From JAQBXX01 sp963925015 (lineage in GTDB: Bacteria > Pseudomonadota > Gammaproteobacteria > SURF-13), in contig CAWUTX010000110.1 in NCBI GenBank assembly GCA_963925015.1, positions 1 through 5,084 of the forward strand: 5,084 nt of DNA, written 5' to 3'. Shown here piece after piece: positions 1-4,778 of this stretch (position 1 is its first letter; the number at the start of each line of letters is the position of its first letter). Below the pieces are notes generated by a model. That model was not told the DNA's origin. It was given only the letters and a program-made list of their open reading frames with translations, and did not search any database. The position numbers and the translations under genes were made by a program.

Positions 1-149
1 AGTAAATGTACTGCGTATTTTTTGGTAAAGCCGTCTACCAAATCTTCCTTATGCTCCCATACTCGCCTTACTAAATCAGACGTTACTCCCGTATAAAGTG
101 TGCCGTTTCTACGGCTGGCGAGTATATAGACGCATGGGCGTTTTTCCAC
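1..149 (-). CDS. GIY-YIG nuclease superfamily protein, 3'-truncated by window edge
   Basis: This is the first 49 residues of a small single-domain GIY-YIG protein of the UPF0213/YhbQ-like group; the C-terminal half lies outside the window. What is visible is the GIY half-motif VYIL (residues 7-10), the YIG half-motif as LYTGVT (18-23), and the following helix DLVRRVWEHK (25-34) with its conserved arginines. The start is taken as GTG at 149 because the family normally begins a few residues before the VYI strand. The frame remains open upstream through both 31-bp repeats but offers no ATG there. Family members are presumed DNA nucleases acting on structured or damaged DNA; the substrate is unknown for most. 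The gene is on the same strand as the NodI-like gene, but repeats separate them, so co-transcription is doubtful. Family assignment is firm; the role is not. Confidence 0.85.
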   Translation of the reverse strand, partial: MEKRPCVYILASRRNGTLYTGVTSDLVRRVWEHKEDLVDGFTKKYAVHL

Positions 150-160
150 TGTAAGAATAT

Positions 161-222
161 ACTGGATTCCCGCCTTCGCGGGAATGACGTTACTGGATTC
201 CCACCTTCGCGGGAATGACGTT
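161..222. repeat. Two tandem 31-bp palindromic repeats (REP-like)
   Basis: Two adjacent 31-bp units (161-191 and 192-222) differ at a single base (G at 172, A at 203). Unit 1 holds a perfect 8-bp stem, ATTCCCGC (166-173) with GCGGGAAT (178-185), around a CTTC loop. The one change in unit 2 breaks one pair of that stem. The sequence matches a very common dispersed intergenic palindrome in proteobacteria, recognisable by its GGATTCCCGC and GCGGGAATGAC halves. The units lie 11 bp upstream of the GIY-YIG start codon and 28 bp past the stop of the NodI-like gene. As RNA they could fold and protect 3' ends, but there is no T-tract to make them a classic terminator. Confidence 0.9.
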
Positions 223-250
223 GATTGGAAAGTTAGCCCTAGCTTTGAGC

Positions 251-1165
251 TTAGTCCCTCAACTCCCGTCCGGTGAGAATTAAAAACACATCCTCCAGAT
301 TGCCGGGGCGGTGCATGAAGCGCAGTTGCGGGCGCTGACGCAGATCATCGAGCAGCGCGCCCTCGTCCTCGGTATAACAGAACACCGTTTCGCCCACGCG
401 CTCGGTGCGGCGTGCGTGCTGCCGCGCCACGTCATCTTGCCAGGCCTCGACCTCCGGCCCGTACACCTCCAGCACATGCGGCTCGATGTATTGCTTGATG
501 AGTGCGTGCGGACTGCCGCAGGCCAGGATGCGGCCGTGATCCATGATCGCCACCCGGTCGCACAGGCGCTCGGCCTCTTCCATATAATGCGTGGTGAGAA
601 TCAGCGTCTTGCCCTGCGCGAGCAGCGAGCGCAACCGCTGCCAGATGATCTGGCGCGCCTGCGGGTCGAGGCCGGTGGTGGGCTCGTCGAGCACCAGCAA
701 GTCGGGCTGATTGATGAGTGCGCGCGCGAGCGTGAGCCTGCGCTTCATGCCGCCGGAGAGTGTGCCGATGCCGGCCTGCGCCTTGGCCTCCAACTGCACG
801 AAGCCGAGCAGCTCGTCGATGCGGCGCTGCAACACGGGGCCGGACAGGCCGAAATAACTGGCATACACGCGCAGATTTTCGAGCACGGTGAAGTCGGGGT
901 CGAGATTGTCCTGCTGCGGCACCAGGCCGACGCGCGCGCGCATGTCGCGCGCATCTTCGGGTATGCGATGGCCGAGCACGGTGAGGCTACCGGCGTCAGG
1001 CGGGGTCTGGCCGAGCAACATGCGCAGCGTGGTGGTCTTGCCCGCGCCGTTGGGGCCCAGCAGGCCGAAACACTCGCCGGGGAAAACGGCCAGCTCGATG
1101 CCGTCCACCACCGTCTGCCCGCTATAGACCTTGGTGAGGCCCAGCGCCTGCACCGTGGCGGCCAT
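251..1165 (-). CDS. NodI/DrrA-type ABC transporter ATP-binding protein
   Basis: This 304-residue protein is a full-length ABC ATPase of the NodI/DrrA type, the cytoplasmic energising subunit of an ABC-2 exporter. Visible motifs are Walker A GPNGAGKT (37-44), the Q-loop glutamine in VPQQDNLDPDFTV (Q84), signature LSGGM (136-140) in the NodI-like stretch LSGGMKRRLTLARALIN, Walker B LLVLDE (156-161), D-loop GLD (165-167) and switch histidine H193. The C-terminal end, with FCYTEDE and NLEDVFLILTGREL, also matches NodI, but in non-rhizobial gammaproteobacteria such proteins are general exporters of unknown substrate, so nodI is not assigned. The ATG at 1165 follows the ferredoxin stop by one nucleotide and has no clear Shine-Dalgarno sequence, which suggests translational coupling. 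Unusually, no NodJ-like permease gene follows; repeats and a GIY-YIG gene do. The partner must lie elsewhere or be lost. Confidence 0.93.
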   Translation of the reverse strand: MAATVQALGLTKVYSGQTVVDGIELAVFPGECFGLLGPNGAGKTTTLRMLLGQTPPDAGSLTVLGHRIPEDARDMRARVGLVPQQDNLDPDFTVLENLRVYASYFGLSGPVLQRRIDELLGFVQLEAKAQAGIGTLSGGMKRRLTLARALINQPDLLVLDEPTTGLDPQARQIIWQRLRSLLAQGKTLILTTHYMEEAERLCDRVAIMDHGRILACGSPHALIKQYIEPHVLEVYGPEVEAWQDDVARQHARRTERVGETVFCYTEDEGALLDDLRQRPQLRFMHRPGNLEDVFLILTGRELRD

Positions 1166-1166
1166 G

Positions 1167-1481
1167 CTATATCTTCAAGCGCTCGACCACACGCCCGTGC
1201 ACCAGGTGTTCGTCGATGATCTCGTCAATGTCTTCCTGATCCACGTAGGTGTACCACACACCCTGCGGATAGACCGCGATCACCGGGCCCTCCTCGCAAC
1301 GATCCAGACAGCCCGCATTATTGATGCGCACGCCGCCCTTGCCGGTAATGTTCAGCGCCTTGGTGCGTTCCTTGGCGTAGTCGCGCATGGCCTGCGCGCC
1401 GCGATTATTGCAGCAGGCCGCGCCGCCTTCGCGCTGGTTGGTGCAGAAAAATACGTGGTGGCGGTAGTAAGGTTCGCTCAC
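1167..1481 (-). CDS. Thioredoxin-like [2Fe-2S] ferredoxin domain protein
   Basis: This 104-residue soluble protein belongs to the thioredoxin-fold [2Fe-2S] ferredoxins (the Shethna / Aquifex Fd4 type, also seen as the NuoE-like fold). The probable cluster ligands are C13 in FFCTNQ, C24 in the ACCNNRG stretch, and C58 and C62 in AGCLDRCEEGP; C23 is an extra neighbouring cysteine. The segment GVWYTYVDQEDIDEIIDEHL (73-92) is typical of the proteobacterial subfamily. It is expected to act as a small one-electron carrier, with unknown partners. The start is a GTG at 1481, supported by an AGGA ribosome-binding site 8 nt upstream and by the family's usual N-terminus. It is the first gene of an operon with the NodI-like ATPase. 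That pairing has no obvious functional explanation. The family call is secure. Confidence 0.93.
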   Translation of the reverse strand: MSEPYYRHHVFFCTNQREGGAACCNNRGAQAMRDYAKERTKALNITGKGGVRINNAGCLDRCEEGPVIAVYPQGVWYTYVDQEDIDEIIDEHLVHGRVVERLKI

Positions 1482-1489
1482 GCTCGGTT

Positions 1490-1493
1490 TCCT
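1490..1493 (-). promoter_or_regulatory. Ribosome-binding site for the ferredoxin gene
   Basis: AGGA, within GAAAGGAAA on the minus strand, lies 8 nt before the GTG at 1481. It decides for the GTG start, because no ATG lies nearby in the frame. Confidence 0.7.
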
Positions 1494-1510
1494 TTCGATA
1501 GATGAGCCAA

Positions 1511-1567
1511 ATTACTCAGGAGTCACAAAGTAAGGCGACGACGTGAATGATGTGACTCCTGAGTAAT
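1511..1567. repeat. Perfect 17-bp inverted repeat with 23-nt loop
   Basis: The arms are ATTACTCAGGAGTCACA (1511-1527) and its exact reverse complement (1551-1567), around a 23-nt spacer. Each arm is itself a small dyad: ACTC-AG-GAGT at 1514-1523 and ACTC-CT-GAGT at 1555-1564, with centres 41 bp apart, close to four helical turns. No T-run follows on either strand, so it is not a standard terminator. The near arm begins 30 bp upstream of the ferredoxin start codon, and so in the region where its promoter should be. It could be a paired operator, an RNA hairpin in the ferredoxin leader, or the remnant of a small inverted-repeat element. Confidence 0.85.
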
Positions 1568-1617
1568 ACCCTGTTTTACCTACCCCCACCCCCCGTTCGA
1601 GCCGGGGGCAGGCTCTG

Positions 1618-1643
1618 TCCCGCCCCCTCAAAATGGGGCGGGG
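1618..1643. repeat. GC-rich hairpin
   Basis: CCCGCCCC (1619-1626) pairs with GGGGCGGG (1635-1642) around an 8-nt loop, with one further U-G pair at the base. It is stable in either strand, but no T-tract follows, so a terminator role is not supported. Confidence 0.6.
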
Positions 1644-1661
1644 ACCTAGCGGGTCGCTCCT

Positions 1662-1700
1662 GCGCATCCATGCGCCCGCGACATTCGCACATCCCTGTGC
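1662..1700. repeat. Twin related small palindromes
   Basis: GCGCATCCATGCGC (1662-1675) and GCACATCCCTGTGC (1687-1700) are 14-bp units spaced 25 bp apart that match at 11 positions. Two of the three differences form a compensating pair change: G3-C12 becomes A3-T12. Each unit can therefore fold despite the divergence. A surrounding GTCGC/GCGAC pair (1653-1657 and 1678-1682) could extend the first. Function is unknown. Confidence 0.55.
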
Positions 1701-1823
1701 AGCAGAAGTGTAGCCTTAGTTACTGAGAGTATACCTGACGAATCCGGCCCAAAAAGCATCCTTTCAGGCAGCTTGCGCAGCCTGACCTACAATACTTGTG
1801 AGTTTATGAGTAAACTTGTATCC

Positions 1824-2465
1824 ATGGACACCCGAAGAATATCGCCGCTGGATCGTTTCATCACCGGGCTGGATCAGGCGCTGCGTACCGTGTGCGCTCC
1901 GACGCATAGCGAGCGCGCGTCACCTGCGGCGGGCGTGAGCGAGACCGATATCAGTGCGCAGCAAAAGGCGGCGGCGGCGCGGCTGATGCGCGTCAATCAT
2001 GCGGGCGAAGTCGCCGCACAGGCGCTGTATCGTGGTCATGCGCTCAGCGCGGCCAGTCCCACCGTGCGCGCACAAATGGAGCGCGCGGCGCGGGAAGAGA
2101 GCGATCATCTGGCCTGGTGCGAGCAGCGCGTGCACGCGTTGGGCAGCCATACCAGCATATTTAATCCGCTCTGGTATGCGGGCTCGTTTGCGCTGGGTGT
2201 GGTGACGGGTCTGGCGGGCGACAAGTGGAGCCTGGGGTTTGTGGCGGAGACCGAGCACCAGGTGGTGCAGCATCTTCAGGGTCATCTCGCGCGCCTGCCC
2301 GAAGCGGACACGCAAAGCCGCGCGATTCTGGAGCAGATACGTGTGGACGAGGCCGAACATGCGACCCAGGCGGTCGCGGCCGGGGCGGCGGAGCTGCCGC
2401 CACCGGTCAAGGCACTGATGCGCCTGACTGCGCAGGTGATGACGCGTACGGCGTATTGGGTGTAG
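1824..2465 (+). CDS. coq7: Coq7-type demethoxyubiquinone hydroxylase
   Basis: Coq7 is a di-iron monooxygenase that hydroxylates the demethoxy-ubiquinol intermediate at C6, the penultimate step of ubiquinone synthesis, as a peripheral membrane protein; it replaces the flavoenzyme UbiF of E. coli. The 213-residue protein has the full ligand set: E62 (NHAGEV), E92 and H95 (EESDH), E144 or E142 (VAETEHQV), and E176 and H179 (DEAEH). The segment from about residue 112 to 140 (FNPLWYAGSFALG and following) is the hydrophobic part that touches the membrane and quinone. The ATG at 1824 is chosen because MDTRRISPLDRFI fits the usual family N-terminus. An in-frame ATG at 1806 and a TTG at 1773 are upstream alternatives; neither has a convincing ribosome-binding site. 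It converges on speD with 11 bp between the stop codons. The gene order matches the coq7-speD neighbourhood of Pseudomonas. Confidence 0.96.
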   Translation: MDTRRISPLDRFITGLDQALRTVCAPTHSERASPAAGVSETDISAQQKAAAARLMRVNHAGEVAAQALYRGHALSAASPTVRAQMERAAREESDHLAWCEQRVHALGSHTSIFNPLWYAGSFALGVVTGLAGDKWSLGFVAETEHQVVQHLQGHLARLPEADTQSRAILEQIRVDEAEHATQAVAAGAAELPPPVKALMRLTAQVMTRTAYWV

Positions 2466-2494
2466 GGGCAGCAGGCTTAGCTGCCCGCTTTTTT
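2466..2494 (+). terminator. Rho-independent terminator of coq7, inside the speD 3' end
   Basis: GGGCAGC (2466-2472) pairs perfectly with GCTGCCC (2480-2486) around a 7-nt loop. After GC come six Ts (2489-2494) and a further T-rich stretch to 2509. The structure starts right after the coq7 TAG. On the minus strand the same stem has no T-run after it, so termination should be one-directional. The speD stop codon lies in the loop (2477-2479). Confidence 0.8.
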
Positions 2495-3340
2495 CTTCTT
2501 CTTTTTTTTCGTTTTACTCACTTTTCTCAAACGCCCCATCTTGGGGATGTTGCGGCCGTAGAAAATCTCCGCCATCTCGTGCTTCAGACTCTGCTTGACG
2601 ATTTTGCGCTCGTCCGGATCAAGCCCTTCCTTGGTGGCACCGAACAGATAATTGTTGAGATCGAACTCCTTGAGCAACATCTTGGTGTGAAAGGTGTTCT
2701 CCTGATAGACGTTGACGTCGATCATCTGATAGCGGTCGCGCGTCGGCTTGGCGATGAAGTTCTGAATCGAATTGATGCGGTGATCGATGAAGTATTTCTT
2801 GCCGGAGACGTCGCGGGTAAAGCCGCGTACGCGGTAGTCCATGATGACGATGTCGGAATCAAAGCTGTGTACCAGATAGTTCAGGGCGCGCAACGGCGAG
2901 ATGCGCCCGCAGGTGGAGACGTCGATGTCGGCGCGGAAGGTGCTGATACCGTTGCCGGGGTGGCTCTCCGGATAGGTGTGCACGGTGATGTGGCTCTTGT
3001 CGAGATGCCCGACCACCGCCTCCGGCAACGGGCCGGGCGTCTCGGCGTTGCTCATGTCGCGCGCCAGGGTCGGCTCCTCGGAGATCAGCATGGTGACGCT
3101 GGCGCCCTGCGGGTCATAGTCCTGATGGGCGATGTTGAGGATGTTGGCGCCGATCAGGTTGCACACTTCGGTGAGGATGTGCGTCAGCCGTTCGGCGTTA
3201 TAGACCTCGTCGATGTATTCGATATATTCACGGCGCTGCTTCAGCGATGTGGTGTAGCAGATATCGTAAATGTTGAAGCTGAGCGTCTTGGTCAGGTTGT
3301 TAAAACCCTGCAATCTGAGCTTCTTGAGTTGCTTCACCAT
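2477..3340 (-). CDS. speD: S-adenosylmethionine decarboxylase proenzyme, E. coli type
   Basis: SpeD decarboxylates S-adenosylmethionine to supply the aminopropyl donor for spermidine. The proenzyme cleaves itself before a serine that becomes the pyruvoyl cofactor. The 287-residue protein matches the class 1A (E. coli) enzyme over nearly its whole length. The cleavage site is LDKS-HI with S116 as the pyruvoyl precursor, followed by VHTYPESHP (120-128). FRADIDVSTCGRISPL, YRVRGFTRD and DVNVYQENTFHTKMLLKEFDL are also family hallmarks. E. coli SpeD is 264 residues and ends near GRNMPAV. Here the equivalent GRNIPK is followed by a basic tail of about 20 residues with seven consecutive lysines, ending AGS. 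The ATG at 3340 has GGGAGA 10 nt upstream. It lies 19 bp after the VOC gene, so the two probably share a transcript. No speE is present in the window. Confidence 0.97.
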   Translation of the reverse strand: MVKQLKKLRLQGFNNLTKTLSFNIYDICYTTSLKQRREYIEYIDEVYNAERLTHILTEVCNLIGANILNIAHQDYDPQGASVTMLISEEPTLARDMSNAETPGPLPEAVVGHLDKSHITVHTYPESHPGNGISTFRADIDVSTCGRISPLRALNYLVHSFDSDIVIMDYRVRGFTRDVSGKKYFIDHRINSIQNFIAKPTRDRYQMIDVNVYQENTFHTKMLLKEFDLNNYLFGATKEGLDPDERKIVKQSLKHEMAEIFYGRNIPKMGRLRKVSKTKKKKKKKAGS

Positions 3341-3350
3341 GCCGTCGCAG

Positions 3351-3356
3351 TCTCCC
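3351..3356 (-). promoter_or_regulatory. Ribosome-binding site for speD
   Basis: GGGAGA on the minus strand ends 10 nt before the speD ATG at 3340, in the 19-bp gap after the VOC stop codon. It supports the longer N-terminus MVKQLKKL over an internal start. Confidence 0.65.
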
Positions 3357-3359
3357 GTT

Positions 3360-3755
3360 TTATGCGGCCCGTACCGAAAGAAAAATGTATTGTACCGTGT
3401 TACCGTCCGGATCGAGGCAGTAAAAGCTGCGCGAGCCGTCGCGGTGCGTGCGCGGCGCGGCCTTGATGGTGACGCCCTGAGCGCTCAGGTAGACATGCCA
3501 GGCGTCCACCTGATCGGGGCTATCGAGCACGAAGCCCAGGTGGTCTAGGCGCTGATGCGCCGGGGGATCAAACGCGGCAGGATTATGGTGCAAGGCCAGA
3601 TTGTCACTGCCGGAGGTAAGGTAAAGATTGCTGGCATCCGGTCGCCAGTCTATCTGCATACCGATCAGGCCGACATAAAACTGCTCACACGCGGCGATGT
3701 CATGCACCTTGAGGGCAAGGTGGCGCAGGCCGACGATGGGGCTGGGCTTAGTCAT
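3360..3755 (-). CDS. VOC family protein (glyoxalase / bleomycin-resistance fold)
   Basis: This 131-residue cytoplasmic protein has the two beta-alpha-beta-beta-beta modules of the vicinal oxygen chelate fold. Module one covers roughly residues 8-60 (GLRHLALKVHDIAACEQFYVG) and module two roughly 68-127 (RLDHLGFVLDS to DPDGNTVQYIF). Likely metal-site residues are H12, H72 and Q122, with H56 near the expected position of the fourth. Most relatives have glutamate where Q122 stands, so the metal site may be altered; glutamine does serve as a ligand in some glyoxalase I enzymes. Substrate cannot be told: the superfamily includes isomerases, dioxygenases, thiol transferases and resistance proteins. 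It starts at ATG 3755 with a weak ribosome-binding site and runs into speD after 19 bp. In related genomes osmC and speD are usually adjacent, so this gene looks like an insertion. Confidence 0.9.
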   Translation of the reverse strand: MTKPSPIVGLRHLALKVHDIAACEQFYVGLIGMQIDWRPDASNLYLTSGSDNLALHHNPAAFDPPAHQRLDHLGFVLDSPDQVDAWHVYLSAQGVTIKAAPRTHRDGSRSFYCLDPDGNTVQYIFLSVRAA

Positions 3756-3779
3756 AGGCTTATAGCTCTGATCAAATCT

Positions 3780-3903
3780 AACGCAAAGACGCCAAAAACA
3801 TTACTGCTGCCGGTTAAGGCGGCGGGCATTTCAGGCGAGAATGGGTACCTTTGTTGAGTCGAATTACTTATCATAAACCCTTGCGTCTTGGCGACTTGGC
3901 GTT
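3780..3903. repeat. 124-bp element with imperfect 16-bp inverted ends
   Basis: AACGCAAAGACGCCAA (3780-3795) and the reverse complement of 3888-3903 match at 14 of 16 positions. The right end also has a second partial copy, TTGCGTCTTGGCG (3881-3893), so that arm is a short tandem array of the same word. This CGCAAAGACGC-type sequence is a familiar dispersed intergenic repeat in many bacteria. It fills nearly all of the 154-bp gap between osmC and the VOC gene. No gene is visible inside it. Confidence 0.75.
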
Positions 3904-3909
3904 GAGTTG

Positions 3910-4329
3910 TTAGTCAGTCTTCACAATTTCATAGTCGTGCGTCATCACGGCGCTCTTGTTCAGCATCATCGACACCGAGCAGTATTTTTCCGCCGACAGC
4001 TCCACCGCGCGCTGCACCGACTCTTCCTTCACGTGGCTGCCGCGCACGATGTAATGCAGGTGGATTTTGGTAAATACCTTGGGCACGGTGTCGGCGCGCT
4101 CGGCGCTGATCTCCACTATGCAATCGCTGATGGTCTCGCGCTTTTTCCTGAGGATATCCACCACGTCAAACGCGGTGCAGCCGCCCAGCCCCATCAGCAC
4201 CATCTCCATGGGCCGCACGCCGAGGTTCTGCCCGCCCGCCTCCGGCGGGCCGTCGAGCACCACGGAGTGACCGCTGCCGCTTTGTGCGACAAACATGCTG
4301 TTCTCCACCCATTTCACGCGCGCCTTCAT
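3910..4329 (-). CDS. OsmC family protein, YhfA type
   Basis: This 139-residue protein aligns along its length with E. coli YhfA: MKARVKWVE at the start, RPMEMVLMGLGGCTAFDVVDIL (39-60), and VELSAEKYCSVSMML (109-123). It has the two conserved cysteines of the OsmC fold, C51 (GGC) and C117 (KYC). In OsmC and Ohr proteins these form the reactive dithiol that reduces organic hydroperoxides. For the YhfA branch activity is not established, so only a likely redox role is inferred. The start at ATG 4329 matches YhfA. It comes 16 bp after the hicA stop. In E. coli yhfA lies beside crp, and in Pseudomonas the orthologue lies between vfr and speD, so this gene marks the conserved neighbourhood. The 124-bp repeat element follows its stop. 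Confidence 0.95.
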   Translation of the reverse strand: MKARVKWVENSMFVAQSGSGHSVVLDGPPEAGGQNLGVRPMEMVLMGLGGCTAFDVVDILRKKRETISDCIVEISAERADTVPKVFTKIHLHYIVRGSHVKEESVQRAVELSAEKYCSVSMMLNKSAVMTHDYEIVKTD

Positions 4330-4345
4330 CTTCTTGGATTAAGGC

Positions 4346-4534
4346 TTATTTGATGGTGGGTACGCCTAAATCTTTGCATATCTTTATGGTGAGGATGTCA
4401 TTTATTTCATTATGCCGTGGGATGGCGGAGCGCTTGTTCAGAAACGGGTTGTGCCACCAGGAATGCCGCGCGCCTTCTCTGAGTTGTTCACAGTGATGAG
4501 ACCGGAGATGCCGAAGCAGTTCATTCCTTTTCAT
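4346..4534 (-). CDS. hicA: HicA-family mRNA interferase toxin
   Basis: HicA toxins are small double-stranded-RNA-binding-fold proteins that cleave mRNA and stop growth when freed from HicB. This 62-residue protein has the complete family pattern: MKRNELLRHLRSHHCEQL (1-18), the catalytic-histidine motif in REGARHSWW (H24; relatives usually have GGSH or GGRH), then SAIPRHNEINDILTIKICKDLGVP (36-59). Its ATG overlaps the hicB stop by four bases (ATGA), and no separate ribosome-binding site is seen, so translation is probably coupled to hicB. That order, antitoxin first, is the less common one but known for this short subtype. No frameshift is present, so it looks intact. Downstream, osmC begins 16 bp after the stop. 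Confidence 0.92.
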   Translation of the reverse strand: MKRNELLRHLRSHHCEQLREGARHSWWHNPFLNKRSAIPRHNEINDILTIKICKDLGVPTIK

Positions 4535-4749
4535 TCATTTATGGCAATAGGCTCTTCAGTGAACCCACTGCCTGCGGCATTGAGGGCATCCTGCCGATTA
4601 AACTCCAGCGCTTCTTTTAGAGCAAGCTTTAGACTTTCCCTGAGTTCTTCGTGGGTACGTTCCTGACAGTTGACGCCGGGAACCTCCTCTATCCAGCCAA
4701 TCCACCAATCATGCTCATTCTTGGTAACGGCAGTATACACGTTGTTCAT
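4531..4749 (-). CDS. hicB: HicB-family antitoxin, short form
   Basis: HicB antitoxins bind and block HicA. This 72-residue protein has the partly degraded RNase H-like HicB fold: YTAVTKNEHDWWIGWIEEVPGV (5-26), then the helix ERTHEELRESLKLALKEALEF (30-50). It ends soon after, so it lacks the C-terminal helix-turn-helix or ribbon-helix-helix domain that longer HicB proteins use to bind the operator. Short HicB proteins of this size are common next to HicA. The ATG at 4749 has GAGG 6 nt upstream. The gene starts 43 bp past the trpC stop and overlaps hicA by four bases. The pair stands between trpC and osmC, where crp/vfr is found in relatives. Family call is firm; autoregulation is unclear. Confidence 0.92.
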   Translation of the reverse strand: MNNVYTAVTKNEHDWWIGWIEEVPGVNCQERTHEELRESLKLALKEALEFNRQDALNAAGSGFTEEPIAINE

Positions 4750-4755
4750 GGTTCG

Positions 4756-4759
4756 CCTC
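4756..4759 (-). promoter_or_regulatory. Ribosome-binding site for hicB
   Basis: GAGG on the minus strand lies 6 nt before the hicB ATG at 4749. It is the only clear Shine-Dalgarno sequence of the hicBA pair. Confidence 0.65.
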
Positions 4760-4778
4760 GGAAGTCGCTGGGTTCAAT

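Larger units (their letters stand above)
1482..1823. other. 342-bp non-coding divergent intergenic region, rich in hairpins
   Basis: No convincing gene is visible on either strand between the divergent ferredoxin and coq7 starts. The region holds, in order, the ferredoxin ribosome-binding site, a perfect 17-bp inverted repeat (1511-1567), C-rich runs (1583-1594), and four hairpins between 1599 and 1700. These are GAGCC/GGCTC (1599-1615), a strong CCCGCCCC/GGGGCGGG stem (1618-1643), and two related small palindromes (1662-1675 and 1687-1700). After 1700 it becomes AT-richer and must contain the coq7 promoter. A possible -10 is TACAAT at 1788-1793, but no good -35 goes with it. The hairpin block has the appearance of decayed dispersed-repeat sequence. 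Confidence 0.7.

Noticed and set aside
161..222. CRISPR-like array
   Set aside because: The two units are directly tandem with no spacer, and the sequence is a known type of dispersed palindrome.
311..1219. 302-residue open frame on the plus strand
   Set aside because: It is antisense to the NodI-like gene, is rich in His, Ala and Arg as GC-rich shadow frames are, and crosses into the ferredoxin gene. No domain is visible.
1511..1567. Terminator reading of the 17-bp hairpin
   Set aside because: No run of T follows the stem on either strand, and no gene ends next to it; both neighbouring genes start away from it.
1583..1627. G-quadruplex on the minus strand
   Set aside because: There are four G-runs, but a 24-nt loop splits them into two pairs, so a stable intramolecular quadruplex is unlikely.
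1773..1823. Longer coq7 start at TTG 1773
   Set aside because: The extra 17 residues do not resemble Coq7 N-termini, and no ribosome-binding site precedes the TTG.
2225..3466. 413-residue open frame on the plus strand
   Set aside because: It runs antisense to speD and across coq7, the terminator and the VOC gene end. Its product is low-complexity at the start and matches no family. The opposite strand encodes a clear SpeD, so this is a shadow frame in GC-rich DNA.
3907..4353. 148-residue open frame on the plus strand
   Set aside because: It is antisense to osmC, histidine-rich and without recognisable motifs.
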